DNA of 52,844 bases from Nocardioides sp. AX2bis (GCF_902506435.1 NZ_LR733215.1:3268769-3321612), one strand, 5' to 3'; positions 30,423-39,991 are shown, counted from the stretch's first letter. The notes: generated by a model not told the origin, from the letters alone. Numbers and translations are program-made.

Positions 30423-32444
30423 GGTGGGGGTGCTGGCCGTGGCGGAGAGGCGCTTCAGGGCCTGGCGGACCAGGGCGGGGTCGGTGGTGGGCCACATCGG
30501 CGGGAGGCTGGCCTTGAGGAACGAGCCGTAGCGAGCGGTGGCCAGGCGGGGGTCGAGGACCGCGACCACGCCCCGGTCCTCGCCGCTGCGGATCAGCCGG
30601 CCGGCGCCCTGCGCCAGCAGCAGCGCGGCGTGGGTGGCCGCGACCTGCATGAACCCGTTGCCGCCGGCCTTGTCGGCCGCCTTCTGCCGCGCGCTCATCA
30701 GGGGGTCGTCGGGGCGCGGGAACGGGATCCGGTCGATGATCACCAGCTGGCAGGTGTCGCCGGGGACGTCGAGGCCCTGCCAGAGGCTGAGCGTGCCGAA
30801 CAGGCAGGTGTGCGGGTCCTCGACGAACTGCTTGGCCAGCTCCGGCAGCTGCGCGTCGCCCTGGGCCAGCGTGGTCAGGTGCGGCAGCCGCTCCCGGATC
30901 GCCTCCGCGGCGGCCTCGGCCGCGCGCCGGCTGGAGAAGAGCCCGAGCGTACGGCCCTCGGCGGCGTCGACCAGCCCGGCGATCTCGTCGAGCTGGGCCG
31001 GCCCGAGGCCGTCGCGGCCCGGGGGCGGCAGGTGCCGGGCGACGTACATGATCCCCTGCCGGCCGTAGTCGAACGGCGAGCCGACGTCGAGGCCCACCCA
31101 GGGCAGCACGTCCTCGGTGCGCTCGGCGCCGGCGCCCGGCTCGGTGCGCTCGCCCGGCTTGAGGCCGAGGCTGCCGGCGACCGGGCCGAAGTCGCCGCCC
31201 AGCATCAGGGTGGCCGAGGTGAGCACGACGGACTTGTCGGCCAGCAGCTTGTCGCGCATCGGGCCCCACACCTGCAGCGGGGCGACGCACAGCCGCGGCG
31301 GGACCCGCTCGGTGCCCTCGTTCATCCACAGCACGTCGGCCTGCGAGGCCGCGGCCATCCGCTCGGCGGTGTCGAAGACGTCCTGGACCATGCCCCGCGA
31401 CTGCTGGAGGCCGGGGTCGGCCTCCTCGCCACCGCCCCCGCCGGCGGGCTTCTGCTTGGGGTAGGCCGACAGGCAGGTCCGGGCGGTGTCCCGGACCCGC
31501 GCCAGCGCCTCGGCGAGCTGGTCGGGCAGCGTCTCGAACCGGCCCGGGGAGGCGGCCTGCATCGCGTCGCGCAGGTCGGCGGCGGCCTCGTCCAGGCTGT
31601 CGGCCTCCTCGCCGTCGACGTGGCGCTGGCTGCGACGCGCGGCCCGCTCGACGTCCATCGGGGTCAGCTCGTCGGTCGCGGCCTGGGTCACCCGGGCCAC
31701 GAGCTCGTGGGCCTCGTCGACGACCACGGCGTCGTACTCCGGGATCATCGGCACGCCCTCGATGGCGTCGATCGCCAGCAGCGAGTGGTTGGTGACGATC
31801 AGGTGGGAGGCGTGCGCGCGCTCCTTGGCGACCTCGGCGAAGCACTCCTCGCCGAAGGGGCAGCGGGCGGCGCCGAGGCAGTCGCGGTGGCTGACCGAGA
31901 CCTGGCGCCACTCCTTCTCGGTGTGGCGCGGGGCGTTGTCGCGCTCGCCCGTGCCGCTGTGCTCGGCCTCCTTCTCGGCCCAGCTGCGCAGCTCGAGGAC
32001 CTTGCCGGCCATCGAGCCCTGGGGCACGTCGACCAGCGCGCCCTGGTCGTCGGGCACGCCCTCGCGGATGCGGTGCAGGCAGGCGTAGTTCGAGCGGCCC
32101 TTGAGGACCGCGAACGACGCGTCGACGCCGCGCATGCCCTTGACCGCCTCGACCAGGCGGGGCAGGTCCCGCTCGACGAGCTGGTGCTGGAGCGCCAGGG
32201 TCGCGGTGGCGACCACGACGCGGCGCCGGTGCAGCAGCGCCGGCACCAGGTAGGCCAGCGACTTCCCGGTGCCGGTGCCGGCCTGGACGAGCAGGTGGTG
32301 CTCGTCCTCCATCGCCTCCGCCACGGCCTCGGCCATCTGGACCTGGCCGGTGCGCTCGACGCCGCCGAGGGCCTCGACCGCGGCGTGCAGGACCGTGCGT
32401 ACGGCTCCCGGCGTGGACGGGGCGGCGCTGGTCGGGTCGGGCAC
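30420..32444 (-). CDS. dinG: DinG-family ATP-dependent DNA helicase
   Basis: This 674-residue superfamily 2 (XPD-like) helicase has Walker A QAGTGTGKS, a TATLALQHQLVERDL motif Ia, and the DEAH box in VVVDEAHELVARV. The Q-rich C-terminal helicase half has LFSSRRAAEAAAE, LFGTLSLWQGLDVPGD (motif V) and QGAGRLIRSGEDRG (motif VI). Cysteines YACLHR, DCLGAARC and FGEECF match the four ligands of the 4Fe-4S cluster. It unwinds DNA, probably R-loops, D-loops or damaged replication structures, in a 5'-3' direction typical for the family. No SOS box is visible right upstream; a region of repeats precedes the start. GC-rich, native codon use. Confidence 0.92.
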   Translation of the reverse strand: MPDPTSAAPSTPGAVRTVLHAAVEALGGVERTGQVQMAEAVAEAMEDEHHLLVQAGTGTGKSLAYLVPALLHRRRVVVATATLALQHQLVERDLPRLVEAVKGMRGVDASFAVLKGRSNYACLHRIREGVPDDQGALVDVPQGSMAGKVLELRSWAEKEAEHSGTGERDNAPRHTEKEWRQVSVSHRDCLGAARCPFGEECFAEVAKERAHASHLIVTNHSLLAIDAIEGVPMIPEYDAVVVDEAHELVARVTQAATDELTPMDVERAARRSQRHVDGEEADSLDEAAADLRDAMQAASPGRFETLPDQLAEALARVRDTARTCLSAYPKQKPAGGGGGEEADPGLQQSRGMVQDVFDTAERMAAASQADVLWMNEGTERVPPRLCVAPLQVWGPMRDKLLADKSVVLTSATLMLGGDFGPVAGSLGLKPGERTEPGAGAERTEDVLPWVGLDVGSPFDYGRQGIMYVARHLPPPGRDGLGPAQLDEIAGLVDAAEGRTLGLFSSRRAAEAAAEAIRERLPHLTTLAQGDAQLPELAKQFVEDPHTCLFGTLSLWQGLDVPGDTCQLVIIDRIPFPRPDDPLMSARQKAADKAGGNGFMQVAATHAALLLAQGAGRLIRSGEDRGVVAVLDPRLATARYGSFLKASLPPMWPTTDPALVRQALKRLSATASTPT

Positions 32445-32525
32445 CGCAGAACCCTAGCCGCGCGCGGGCGTACGCCGCGGGGCCGGGCGGGAGGCCTGTG
32501 GACAGGCCGCGCCCGGACCTGCGTC

Positions 32526-32598
32526 GGCTGACCGCGGGACGTCATACCTGCGACCGCCCAGCCCCGGCACGGGTCGTATGACGTCCCGGGCCCCGCCC
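32526..32598. repeat. 73-bp repeat, copy 1 (family C)
   Basis: This copy contains a long imperfect hairpin: GGGACGTCATAC (32536-32547) pairs with GTATGACGTCCC (32576-32587), with further GCGACC/GGGTCG pairing inside. It differs from copy 2 at only two positions. The gap 32445-32800 upstream of dinG holds nothing else but these repeats and one more hairpin. Confidence 0.88.
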
Positions 32599-32626
32599 TG
32601 GCCGCTCCCGGCGGGCCGAGGACCCA

Positions 32627-32673
32627 CAATGCCGCGGGTCGGTGTCAATAGTTCGCACCGATCCGCGGCAATG
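32627..32673. terminator. 18-bp-arm hairpin between the two family C repeats
   Basis: CAATGCCGCGGGTCGGTG pairs with CACCGATCCGCGGCAATG with two mismatches (one G-T compatible) around an 11-base loop. It could be a terminator for the sugar locus or a repeat-family member. Confidence 0.5.
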
Positions 32674-32707
32674 TGACGTGGAGCGTTGGAATCGAGCATC
32701 CGGCGGC

Positions 32708-32780
32708 GGCTGACCGCGGCACGTCATACCTGCGACCGCCTAGCCCCGGCACGGGTCGTATGACGTCCCGGGCCCCGCCC
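32708..32780. repeat. 73-bp repeat, copy 2 (family C)
   Basis: This is a direct repeat of 32526-32598, offset 182 bp, with only two substitutions. It ends 21 bases before the stop of the exported sugar isomerase gene, so as RNA it would form a stem at the 3' end of the minus-strand sugar operon. Confidence 0.88.
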
Positions 32781-32800
32781 GGACCGCGAGTCGTCGAGCC

Positions 32801-33766
32801 TCAGTAGCGGAGGTGCTCCAGGTAGAGGTGCCCCACCGCGGCGCTGGTCAGCGGCGAGACGTCCGGGGTGTCGTTCTCGACGATGTACTGCTCCGCACGG
32901 TGCTTGCTGAAGATCCGCTCGAAGTCCACGACGCCGGCGCCGAGGTCGCACATGTCGCCGGTGGCCGCGTCGCGGTCCTTGACGTGGAACTGGCGGACCT
33001 CCTGCGGCGCCGCTCGGAGCGTGTCGATGACGAACTTGTCCGGGTCGGCCTGGTTCGTGTTCACGCCGCCGGTGTAGGCCCAGTAGAGGTCCGCCTCGAG
33101 GTGCACCAGCTTCGGGTCCAGCCGCTCGGTCAGGACCTGCCACGGCGTGACCCCGCCGCCGAGGTCGATCGTGAACTCGTGGGCGTGGTTGTGGTAGCCG
33201 TAGCGCAGCCCGTACCGCTTGGCGATGCGCGCCTCGGCGTTCATCGCGTCGGCCCACCCCTGCCACTCCTCCAGCGAGTCGGAGTTGAGGTAGGGCACGT
33301 TGACGTAGGACTGCCCGAGCAGGGCGGCGTTCTCCATCTTGGTACGCGCGGCTGCGCGGTCGGCGCTGATCCCGTCGTGGCTCGAGGTGGCCGTCAGGCC
33401 ACGCTCGTCGAGCAGCGTCTTCATCTCGGCCGCGGTACGGCCGTAGTAGCCGGCCAGCTCGACCTGCTTGTAGCCGTACTGGGCGAGGCGGTCCAGGACC
33501 GTCTCGAGGCCGGGCTCCCCCGAGACCGCGGCCCGCAGCGTGTACATCTGCAGGCTGATCGCGCGGTGCGGCACGCGCCGCTGGCCCTTGCCGGGCTTGG
33601 GCTTGCCGGGCGCTGCGGGCGCTGCCGTGGCGGCGCCCGTGCCGACGCTCGCGACCGCGAGGCCGGCGGCGCCGACCGCGGCACCGCGGAACAGCGCGCG
33701 GCGGCTGGCGCCCTTGGCGGCCAACGAGTCGTCGAGCGCCTTGTCTCCGTCGAATCCGAAACACAT
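32801..33766 (-). CDS. Tat-exported sugar phosphate isomerase/epimerase (TIM barrel)
   Basis: This 321-residue AP-endonuclease-2-type TIM barrel begins with a twin-arginine signal (GASRRALFRGAAVGAAGLAV). Barrel motifs are ISLQMYTLRA, QVELAGYYGRT, RYGYHNHAHEF, LEADLYWAYTGG, VRQFHVKDRD and YIVENDTPD, with metal-binding Glu, Asp/His and Glu positions occupied. Export suggests it acts on free sugars or glycosides outside the cell, unlike its cytosolic neighbour. It is the last gene of the minus-strand sugar locus, 72 bases after the cytosolic isomerase. The start ATG 33766 has GAGAGGA upstream. Substrate is unknown; 3-keto-sugar or inositol-like chemistry is possible. Confidence 0.88.
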   Translation of the reverse strand: MCFGFDGDKALDDSLAAKGASRRALFRGAAVGAAGLAVASVGTGAATAAPAAPGKPKPGKGQRRVPHRAISLQMYTLRAAVSGEPGLETVLDRLAQYGYKQVELAGYYGRTAAEMKTLLDERGLTATSSHDGISADRAAARTKMENAALLGQSYVNVPYLNSDSLEEWQGWADAMNAEARIAKRYGLRYGYHNHAHEFTIDLGGGVTPWQVLTERLDPKLVHLEADLYWAYTGGVNTNQADPDKFVIDTLRAAPQEVRQFHVKDRDAATGDMCDLGAGVVDFERIFSKHRAEQYIVENDTPDVSPLTSAAVGHLYLEHLRY

Positions 33767-33838
33767 GTGCTGGTCCTCTCCGAGATGGTGCCGAGATGGT
33801 GCCTGGGTGGTGCTGTGGGTCGGTGGGTCAGTCGCGGG

Positions 33839-34846
33839 TCAGTCGCGGGTGGCGAAGGCCGCGTCGAAGGCGGCGTCGGGGGCGTCGAAGGCCAGGCGGC
33901 GGACGAACTCGAGCGCCTCGGGGGCACCGATCAGCCGGTCCATCCCGGCGTCCTCCCACTCGATCGAGATCGGGCCGTCGTAACCGATGGCGTTGAGCAT
34001 CCGGAAGCACTGCTCCCAGGGCACGTCGCCGTGGCCGGTCGAGACGAAGTCCCAGCCGCGCCGCGGGTCGGCCCACGGCAGGTGGGAGCCGAGCCGGCCG
34101 TTGCGGCCGTTGCCGGTCTGGCGCTTCGCGTCCTTGCAGTCCACGTGGTAGATCCGGTCGCGGAAGTCCCACAGGAAGCCGACCGGGTCGAGGTCCTGCC
34201 ACACGAAGTGGCTGGGGTCCCAGTTCAGCCCGAACGCCTCGCGGTGCCCGATCGCCTCCATCGCCGCGACCGTGGTCCAGTAGTCGTAGGCGATCTCGGA
34301 GGGGTGCACCTCGTGGGCGAACCGCACGCCGCACTCGTCGAAGACGTCGAGGATCGGGTTCCAGCGGTCGGCGAAGTCGGTGTAGCCCGCGGCGACCATC
34401 TCGGCCGAGGCCGGCGGGAACATCGCGACGTACTTCCAGATCGAGGACCCGGTGAAGCCGATGACGGTGTCCACGCCGAGGCGCTGGGCCGTGCGCGCGG
34501 TCAGCTTCATCTCCTCGGCCGCCCGCTGGCGTACGCCCTCGGGGTCGCCGTCGCCCCAGACCTGCGCCGGCAGGATCGCCTGGTGCCGGGCGTCGATCGG
34601 GTCGTCGCAGACGGCCTGGCCCTTGAGGTGGTTGGAGATGGCGTGCACGGCGAGGCCGTGCTTCTCGAGCAGGTCGAGCTTGCCCTTGACGTAGCCGTCG
34701 TCCTCGGCGGCGCGCCACGGGTCGAGGTGGTCGCCCCAGCAGGCGATCTCGAGGCCGTCGTAGCCCCAGCCGGAGGCCAGCTCGCAGACCTTCTCGAAGG
34801 GGAGGTCGGCCCACTGGCCGGTGAAGAGAGTGATCGGTCGGGTCAC
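33839..34846 (-). CDS. cytosolic sugar phosphate isomerase/epimerase
   Basis: This 335-residue TIM-barrel enzyme of the AP-endonuclease-2 superfamily has no signal peptide. Motifs are [38 protein letters not shown] (Glu), [10 protein letters not shown] (Asp, His), YHVDCKDAK (His), [11 protein letters not shown] and SIEWEDAG (Glu), a complete metal site. Related enzymes isomerise inosose, 3-keto-sugars or hydroxypyruvate. GTG 34846 overlaps the stop of the Gfo/Idh gene (GTGA), so the oxidoreductase and isomerase are translationally coupled, which suggests sequential steps: oxidation of a sugar or polyol then isomerisation or dehydration. The longer open frame reading into the oxidoreductase is a shadow. 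Confidence 0.92.
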   Translation of the reverse strand: MTRPITLFTGQWADLPFEKVCELASGWGYDGLEIACWGDHLDPWRAAEDDGYVKGKLDLLEKHGLAVHAISNHLKGQAVCDDPIDARHQAILPAQVWGDGDPEGVRQRAAEEMKLTARTAQRLGVDTVIGFTGSSIWKYVAMFPPASAEMVAAGYTDFADRWNPILDVFDECGVRFAHEVHPSEIAYDYWTTVAAMEAIGHREAFGLNWDPSHFVWQDLDPVGFLWDFRDRIYHVDCKDAKRQTGNGRNGRLGSHLPWADPRRGWDFVSTGHGDVPWEQCFRMLNAIGYDGPISIEWEDAGMDRLIGAPEALEFVRRLAFDAPDAAFDAAFATRD

Positions 34847-36018
34847 GGGTGGATCTCCTGCCAGGTACGGGTGTCGGAGCTGGTCTCCACGGCGTCGAGC
34901 ACGCGCTGGACCTGGAGCCCGTCGCGGAAGCCGGGTGCCGGGTCGGTGCCGGTGGCGACGGCGTGCACCAGGTCGACGACCTGGTGGGTGAAGCCGTGCT
35001 CGTAGCCGAGGCCGTGGCCGGGCGGCCACCAGGCGGCGACGTACGGGTGCTCGGCCTCGGTGGCCAGGATCCGACGGAAGCCGGCGGTCTCGGCGGGCTC
35101 GGTGGCGTCGTAGTACTCCAGGACGTTCATGTCCTCGAAGTCGAAGGCCAGGCTGCCGCGGGAGCCGTTGACCTCGATCCGGATCGCGTTCTTGCGGCCG
35201 GTGGCGAAGCGGGTGGCCTCGAAGACGCCCAGCGCGCCGCCGCCGAACCGGGCGATGAAGACGGCCGCGTCGTCGACGGTGACCGCGCCCCGCTCGGTGC
35301 TGGCGGTGGCGCTGAGGCCGGACTGCTCGGTGGCCAGCGGCCGCTCCTTGACGAAGGTCTCCAGGCGGGCGGAGACCTCCTGGACCCGGTCGCCGGTGAT
35401 GTACTGCGTGAGGTCGACGATGTGCGCGCCGATGTCGCCGAGCGCGCCGGACCCGGCCCGGTCCTTCTGCAGCCGCCACGACAGCGGCGCCTCGGGGTCG
35501 ACCAGCCAGTCCTGGAGGTACTGCGCCCGGACGTGGCGCACCTCGCCGATCCGGCCCTGCTCGACCAGCCGGCGGGCCAGCGCGACGGCCGGCACCCGCC
35601 GGTAGGTGAAGCCGACCATGGCGCGGACGCCGTGCTCGGCCGCCTCGTCGGCGGCGGCGACCATCGCCTCGGCCTCAGCCACGGAGTTGGCCAGCGGCTT
35701 CTCGCAGAGCACGTGCTTGCCGGCCCGCAGCGCGGCGATCGCGATCTCGGCGTGGGTGTCGCCCGGCGTGCAGACGTCGACCAGGTCGACGTCGTCGCGC
35801 TCGAGGGTCCGCTCCCAGCTGGTCTCGGTCGCGGCCCAGCCGAGCCGGGCGGCGGCGGCCGTCGTACGCCCCTCGTCGCGGCCGCAGAGCACGGCGGTGA
35901 CGGGGTCGAGGGGCAGGTCGAAGAACCGGGGCGCGGTGTGCCAGGCCTGGGAGTGCGCGGCCCCCATGAAGGAGTGGCCGATCATCGCCACCCCGAGGCG
36001 GGGCGTGGGGCTGGTCAT
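34843..36018 (-). CDS. Gfo/Idh/MocA-family NAD(P)-dependent oxidoreductase
   Basis: This 391-residue dehydrogenase has an N-terminal Rossmann domain ([43 protein letters not shown]) and the signature [13 protein letters not shown] holding the conserved Lys. The C-terminal alpha/beta domain has [17 protein letters not shown], with the Asp/His pair used in hydride transfer. Family members oxidise sugars or inositols. It lies 103 bases downstream of the ABC binding protein and overlaps the next isomerase by 4 bases. The ATG at 36018 has GGGAGC upstream. The transported sugar is probably its substrate or a product of it. Confidence 0.94.
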   Translation of the reverse strand: MTSPTPRLGVAMIGHSFMGAAHSQAWHTAPRFFDLPLDPVTAVLCGRDEGRTTAAAARLGWAATETSWERTLERDDVDLVDVCTPGDTHAEIAIAALRAGKHVLCEKPLANSVAEAEAMVAAADEAAEHGVRAMVGFTYRRVPAVALARRLVEQGRIGEVRHVRAQYLQDWLVDPEAPLSWRLQKDRAGSGALGDIGAHIVDLTQYITGDRVQEVSARLETFVKERPLATEQSGLSATASTERGAVTVDDAAVFIARFGGGALGVFEATRFATGRKNAIRIEVNGSRGSLAFDFEDMNVLEYYDATEPAETAGFRRILATEAEHPYVAAWWPPGHGLGYEHGFTHQVVDLVHAVATGTDPAPGFRDGLQVQRVLDAVETSSDTRTWQEIHP

Positions 36019-36121
36019 GGGTGGTGCTCCCTTCGAGCGGGTCCGGGCAGGACCCGGTGGGCGGCCCGCCCCACCTGCAGAGGAGGTGGTGGGGCGGGCG
36101 CGCCGGTCTGGGTGGGTCGGC

Positions 36122-37174
36122 TCAGGACTCGAAGGCGGTGTCGATGAACTGGTCGACGTTGTCGGCGGTCACGACGGGGGCGTAGAGCTGCACCTCGCGG
36201 GGCACCTCGACCTCGACCAGGTCGCCCATGGCCTTCTGCTGGACCAGCAGGCGGGCCATCATGATGCCGTCGGCGCCCTGGGTGGAGGGGTAGACGACGG
36301 TCGCCTTCAGGACGCTGTCGTCGGCCTGGATGGAACGCATCGCGTTGGCCGAGCCGGCGCCGCCGACCATCATGAACTCGTCGCGACCGGCGTTCTCGAA
36401 CGCGGCCAGGACGCCGACGCCCTGGTCGTCGTCGTGGTTCCACACGGCGTCGATCTGCGGCGCGGCCTGGAGCAGGTTGGAGGCGGCGCGCTCGCCGCCC
36501 TCGACGGTGAAGTCGGCCGCGACGCGGTTGTCGACGTCGAGGCCGCACTCACCGAGCGCGTCCTCGAAGCCCTGGCTGCGGTCCTGGGTCAGCGGCAGCG
36601 AGTCGATGCCGGCGATCTCGGCGACCACCGCGTCCGGGTTGTCGCCCAGCTCGGAGCAGATGTAGGAGCCGGCCGAGACGCCCATGCCGTAGTTGTCGCC
36701 GAGGACGGTGACGCGGGCGGCGTTCGGGTCCTCGAACTCGCGGTCGACGTTGATGACCGGGATGCCGGCCTCCATCGCCTGCAGCGCGACCGGGGTCATC
36801 GCGGCACCGTCGAAGGGCAGCAGCACGATCGCGTCGACACCGTCGTTGATGAAGGTCTCCACCTGGCTGATCTGGAGGTTGACGTCGTTGGTGCCCTCGG
36901 CGACGCGCAGGTCGACGTCCTCGTAGGCGTCGGCGGCCTCCCGGGCCGACTCGGTGATCGAGGCCATCCAGCCGTGGTCGGCGGCGGGGGCGGAGAAGCC
37001 GATGACGACGGTGTCGCCGGCCTCGTCGTTCGAGCCCTGCTCGGCCTCGGACGTGCCGCCGGCCTGGGTGCCGCCGTCGTCGGCGGCGGTGTTGCCGGTG
37101 CAGGCGGCGAGGGAGAGCACGGCGACGCCGGCGACGAGGCCGGTGCCGAGCTTGTGGGCGGACCGCAGGGACAT
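36122..37174 (-). CDS. sugar ABC transporter substrate-binding lipoprotein (RbsB-like)
   Basis: This 350-residue periplasmic-binding-protein family 1 member has a lipoprotein signal (VAVLSLAACTG lipobox). A Gly/Asp linker and two Rossmann-like lobes follow: TVVIGFSAPAADHGWMASI, QVETFINDGVDAIVLLPFDG, GIPVINVDREFED, NHDDDQGVGVLAAFENAG. It captures a sugar or polyol outside the membrane and delivers it to the permease encoded just upstream. The ATG at 37174 is preceded by AAGGAG. A four-unit family A repeat array lies between it and the permease gene, so the binding protein may be expressed at a level different from the permease. Confidence 0.93.
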   Translation of the reverse strand: MSLRSAHKLGTGLVAGVAVLSLAACTGNTAADDGGTQAGGTSEAEQGSNDEAGDTVVIGFSAPAADHGWMASITESAREAADAYEDVDLRVAEGTNDVNLQISQVETFINDGVDAIVLLPFDGAAMTPVALQAMEAGIPVINVDREFEDPNAARVTVLGDNYGMGVSAGSYICSELGDNPDAVVAEIAGIDSLPLTQDRSQGFEDALGECGLDVDNRVAADFTVEGGERAASNLLQAAPQIDAVWNHDDDQGVGVLAAFENAGRDEFMMVGGAGSANAMRSIQADDSVLKATVVYPSTQGADGIMMARLLVQQKAMGDLVEVEVPREVQLYAPVVTADNVDQFIDTAFES

Positions 37175-37240
37175 GAGGTGCTCCTTGGAGAGGTGGGGCG
37201 ACGGGGCGGTGCGGGAGTGGTGCGGGGCGGTGCGGGGATC

Positions 37241-37389
37241 GGTGGTCGAGGAGGGAGCGCCAGCGACCGTCACGAGACGGTGGTCGAGGAGGGAGCGCCA
37301 GCGACCGTCGAGACGGTGGTCGAGGAGGGAGCGCCAGCGACCGTCGAGACGGTGGTCGAGGAGGGAGCGCCAGCGACCGTCACGAGACC
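37241..37389 (-). repeat. four tandem variant family A repeats
   Basis: Units start at 37241, 37279, 37315 and 37351. The outer two are 38-39 bp and end in CACGAGAC; the inner two are 36 bp, lacking two bases there. All share GGTGGTCGAGGAGGGAGCGC, then CAGCGACCGT. Compared with the 23878 array, the core GAGCGAGCGAAGCGAGCGTC is replaced by a GGAGCGCCAGCGACCGTC core. The array fills the gap between binding-protein and permease genes and touches the permease stop. Confidence 0.9.
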
Positions 37390-38471
37390 TACGGACTCTT
37401 GCTGCGCGCGGCGAAGCGCTGCTGGAGCAGCACGGCGGCGACGATGATGGCCCCCTTGAGCAGCGCCTGCTCGGAGGTCGAGCGGTTGTTGAGCGTGAAG
37501 ACGTTCGTCAGCGTGGTGAAGATCAGCACGCCGATGACGGTGCCGACGATGGTGCCGCGACCACCGGCGAGCAGGGTGCCGCCGATGACGACCGCGGCGA
37601 TCACGTCGAGCTCGATCAGCGTGCCGTGGGTGGAGGTCCCGGTGGTGGTGCGAGAGATGATCATCAGCGCGGCGACGCCGCAGAGCAGGCCGAGCTGCAC
37701 GTAGAGCAGCACGGTGTGGCGCTGGACGTTGATCCCGGCCAGCCGGGCGGCCTCGGGGTTGCCCCCGACGGCGAGGGTGCGGCGCCCGAAGGTGGTCCGG
37801 TTGAAGACGACCCAGCCGATGGCGGCGACCAGGGCGAACATGATCACGATGACCGGGACGCCCACGACCTCGGCGCCGAAGAAGTCGGTGAACCCGGGCA
37901 CGTCGACGATCTGGGTGCGGCGCTGGGAGATGATCTCGGCCAGTCCGCGGGCGCTGGCCAGCATCGCCAGGGTGGCGATGAACGGCACGACCTTGCCGTA
38001 CGAGACGAGCAGCCCGTTGATCAACCCGCAGGCAGCGCCGACGGCCAGGGCCGCGCCCACCATCACGATCCAGTGCGTGTCGCGGGCCATCGCCTGCGTG
38101 GCCAACGTGGTGCACCACACCGAGGACAGCGCCATCACCGCGCCGACCGACAGGTCGATGCCGCCGCCGGTGATCACGAAGGTCATCCCGATGCTGATCA
38201 CCCCGGTCACCGCGGCGAGCCGCAGGATGGTGAGCAGGTTGGCGGTCGAGCCGAACCGCTCGCCGGTGGTGACCAGGCCGACCACGCACAGGATCACCAG
38301 GGCCAGGACGAGACCGAGGTTGCGCACCAGCCCGGACCCGGACAGCCCGCCGAGGCGTCCGCGCGCGGGGCGCTCGCCCCCGGCCGTACCGGTGGTGGGG
38401 TCGGTCGGCGAGACGGGCACGGCGGTGGCCGGCAGGCCGCGGCCCGGGCTCACCTCGGTGTCGTCGCTCAT
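37389..38471 (-). CDS. sugar ABC transporter permease (RbsC-like)
   Basis: This 360-residue permease has about eight to ten hydrophobic segments (for example GLVLALVILCVVGLVTTG, GVISIGMTFVITGGGIDLSV, AVVIGGTLLAGGRGTIVGTV). The EAA-like loop GNPEAARLAGINV is typical of the ribose/galactose permease family. The N-terminal 50 residues are a Pro/Gly-rich cytosolic extension. ATG 38471 overlaps the stop of the ATPase gene (ATGA). With the ATPase and binding protein it forms a sugar importer of the CUT2 class. Confidence 0.94.
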   Translation of the reverse strand: MSDDTEVSPGRGLPATAVPVSPTDPTTGTAGGERPARGRLGGLSGSGLVRNLGLVLALVILCVVGLVTTGERFGSTANLLTILRLAAVTGVISIGMTFVITGGGIDLSVGAVMALSSVWCTTLATQAMARDTHWIVMVGAALAVGAACGLINGLLVSYGKVVPFIATLAMLASARGLAEIISQRRTQIVDVPGFTDFFGAEVVGVPVIVIMFALVAAIGWVVFNRTTFGRRTLAVGGNPEAARLAGINVQRHTVLLYVQLGLLCGVAALMIISRTTTGTSTHGTLIELDVIAAVVIGGTLLAGGRGTIVGTVIGVLIFTTLTNVFTLNNRSTSEQALLKGAIIVAAVLLQQRFAARSKSP

Positions 38472-39991
38472 GCGGGTGCTCCTTCCATGACGAGGTCCAG
38501 GACCCTCGACTCGTCGATCTCGTCGGCAGCGGACTCGTGGACCACGGCGCCTTCTCGGACCACCAGCACCCGGTCGGCGAGCCCGAGCACCTCCTCGACC
38601 TCGCTGGACACGACGACCACGGCCACGCCGGAGTCGGCGAGGCGGCGGACGAGGGCGTAGATCTCGCTGCGGGCGCCGACGTCGACGCCGCGGGTGGGCT
38701 CGTCGAGCAGCAGCACCCGGCACTCGCGCAGCAGCCAGCGGGCCAGGACGACCTTCTGCTGGTTGCCCCCGGACAGGGTGCGTACGGCGCGGTCGACGCC
38801 GGCCGGGCGGACGTCGAGGGAGGTGGTGAGCTCGGTGGCCGTACGGCGCTCGGCCCGCTCGTCGAGGAAGCCGACCCGCGCGAAGCGGTCCATCACCGAC
38901 ACGGTGATGTTGCGGTAGACCGCCTGGTCGAGCAGCAGGCCCTGGCTCTTGCGCTCCTCGGGGCACAGCCCGACACCGGCCTTGACGGCGGCGGGCACGG
39001 AACCGCGGCGCAGCTTCTTCCCGTCGACGGTGACCGTGCCGGCCGAGGCGCGGCGGGCGCCGTACAGGGTCTCGATGATCTCGGAGCGCCCGGCGCCGAC
39101 CAGGCCGGCCAGCCCGACGATCTCGCCGGCGTGGACGGTGAGGTCGACGTCGGAGAACACCCCGGCCAGGGCGAGGCCGCGCACCTCGAGCACCGGCTCG
39201 GTCCGCGTGCGCCGCGTGGCGGTGCGGGGCGGGAAGACGTACTCGATGGAGCGGCCGGTCATCAGCTTGATCAGGTCCGCGGTCGGGGTGGTGGCGGCGT
39301 CGAGGCCGGTGGCCACGGTCGCGCCGTCCTTGAGCACGGTGATCCGGTCGCCGATCTCGCGGATCTCCTCGAGGCGGTGGGAGATGTAGACGACCGCGAC
39401 GCCCTCGGCGGTGAGGCTGCGGATGACCCGGAACAGGTTGGCGACGCCGTCCTGGTCGAGGACCGCGGACGGCTCGTCGAGGATCAGCATCCGGGTGTCG
39501 TGCGAGAGCGCGCGGGCCATGGAGACGATCTGCTGCTCCGCGGGCGACAGCGTGCCGACCGCGCGGGTCGGCGAGACGTGGGCGTGGCCGAGGCGGGTGA
39601 GCAGCTCGCGGGTGGTCCGGTGCGCGCGCTGGCGCTGCGAGAACCCGCCGCGGCTCAGCTCGTGGCCGAGGAAGATGTTCTCGGCGACGCTGAGGTCGGC
39701 GACGAGGTCGAGCTCCTGGTAGATCGTGGAGATGCCGTGCTTCATCGCCACGGCCGGCGTGCTGAGCGTGGTCTCGGTGCCGTCGATGGCGATCGTGCCG
39801 GCGTCGGGCCGGTAGGAGGCCGACAGCACCTTGATCAGCGTCGACTTCCCGGCGCCGTTCTGGCCGAGCAGGCAGTGCACCTCGCCGGCGCGGACGTCGA
39901 GGTCGACGCCGTCGAGCGCGCGGACGCCGGGGAACTCCTTGACGATGCCGCTCATCTGCAGCAGCGGTGCGCCGTGGGGAGTCGCGGCCAT
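38468..39991 (-). CDS. sugar ABC transporter ATP-binding protein (RbsA/MglA-like, two nucleotide-binding domains)
   Basis: This 507-residue CUT2-class ATPase has duplicated cassettes. The first has Walker A GQNGAGKST, signature LSPAEQQIV, and Walker B MLILDEPSAVLD. The second has AGLVGAGRSEI in the degenerate Walker A position, and LSGGNQQKVVLARWL with LLLDEPTRGVD. It powers uptake through the coupled permease. The ATG at 39991 has AGGAG at 8 bases; a 14-bp inverted repeat at 40010-40023 lies just upstream as a candidate operator. It is the first gene of the operon downstream of the ROK regulator gene. Confidence 0.95.
   Translation of the reverse strand: MAATPHGAPLLQMSGIVKEFPGVRALDGVDLDVRAGEVHCLLGQNGAGKSTLIKVLSASYRPDAGTIAIDGTETTLSTPAVAMKHGISTIYQELDLVADLSVAENIFLGHELSRGGFSQRQRAHRTTRELLTRLGHAHVSPTRAVGTLSPAEQQIVSMARALSHDTRMLILDEPSAVLDQDGVANLFRVIRSLTAEGVAVVYISHRLEEIREIGDRITVLKDGATVATGLDAATTPTADLIKLMTGRSIEYVFPPRTATRRTRTEPVLEVRGLALAGVFSDVDLTVHAGEIVGLAGLVGAGRSEIIETLYGARRASAGTVTVDGKKLRRGSVPAAVKAGVGLCPEERKSQGLLLDQAVYRNITVSVMDRFARVGFLDERAERRTATELTTSLDVRPAGVDRAVRTLSGGNQQKVVLARWLLRECRVLLLDEPTRGVDVGARSEIYALVRRLADSGVAVVVVSSEVEEVLGLADRVLVVREGAVVHESAADEIDESRVLDLVMEGAPA

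Noticed and set aside
33839..35479. A 546-codon frame joining the cytosolic isomerase with sequence of the Gfo/Idh gene
   Set aside because: Its first 200 codons are a shifted frame of the dehydrogenase; the isomerase begins at GTG 34846 overlapping the dehydrogenase stop.
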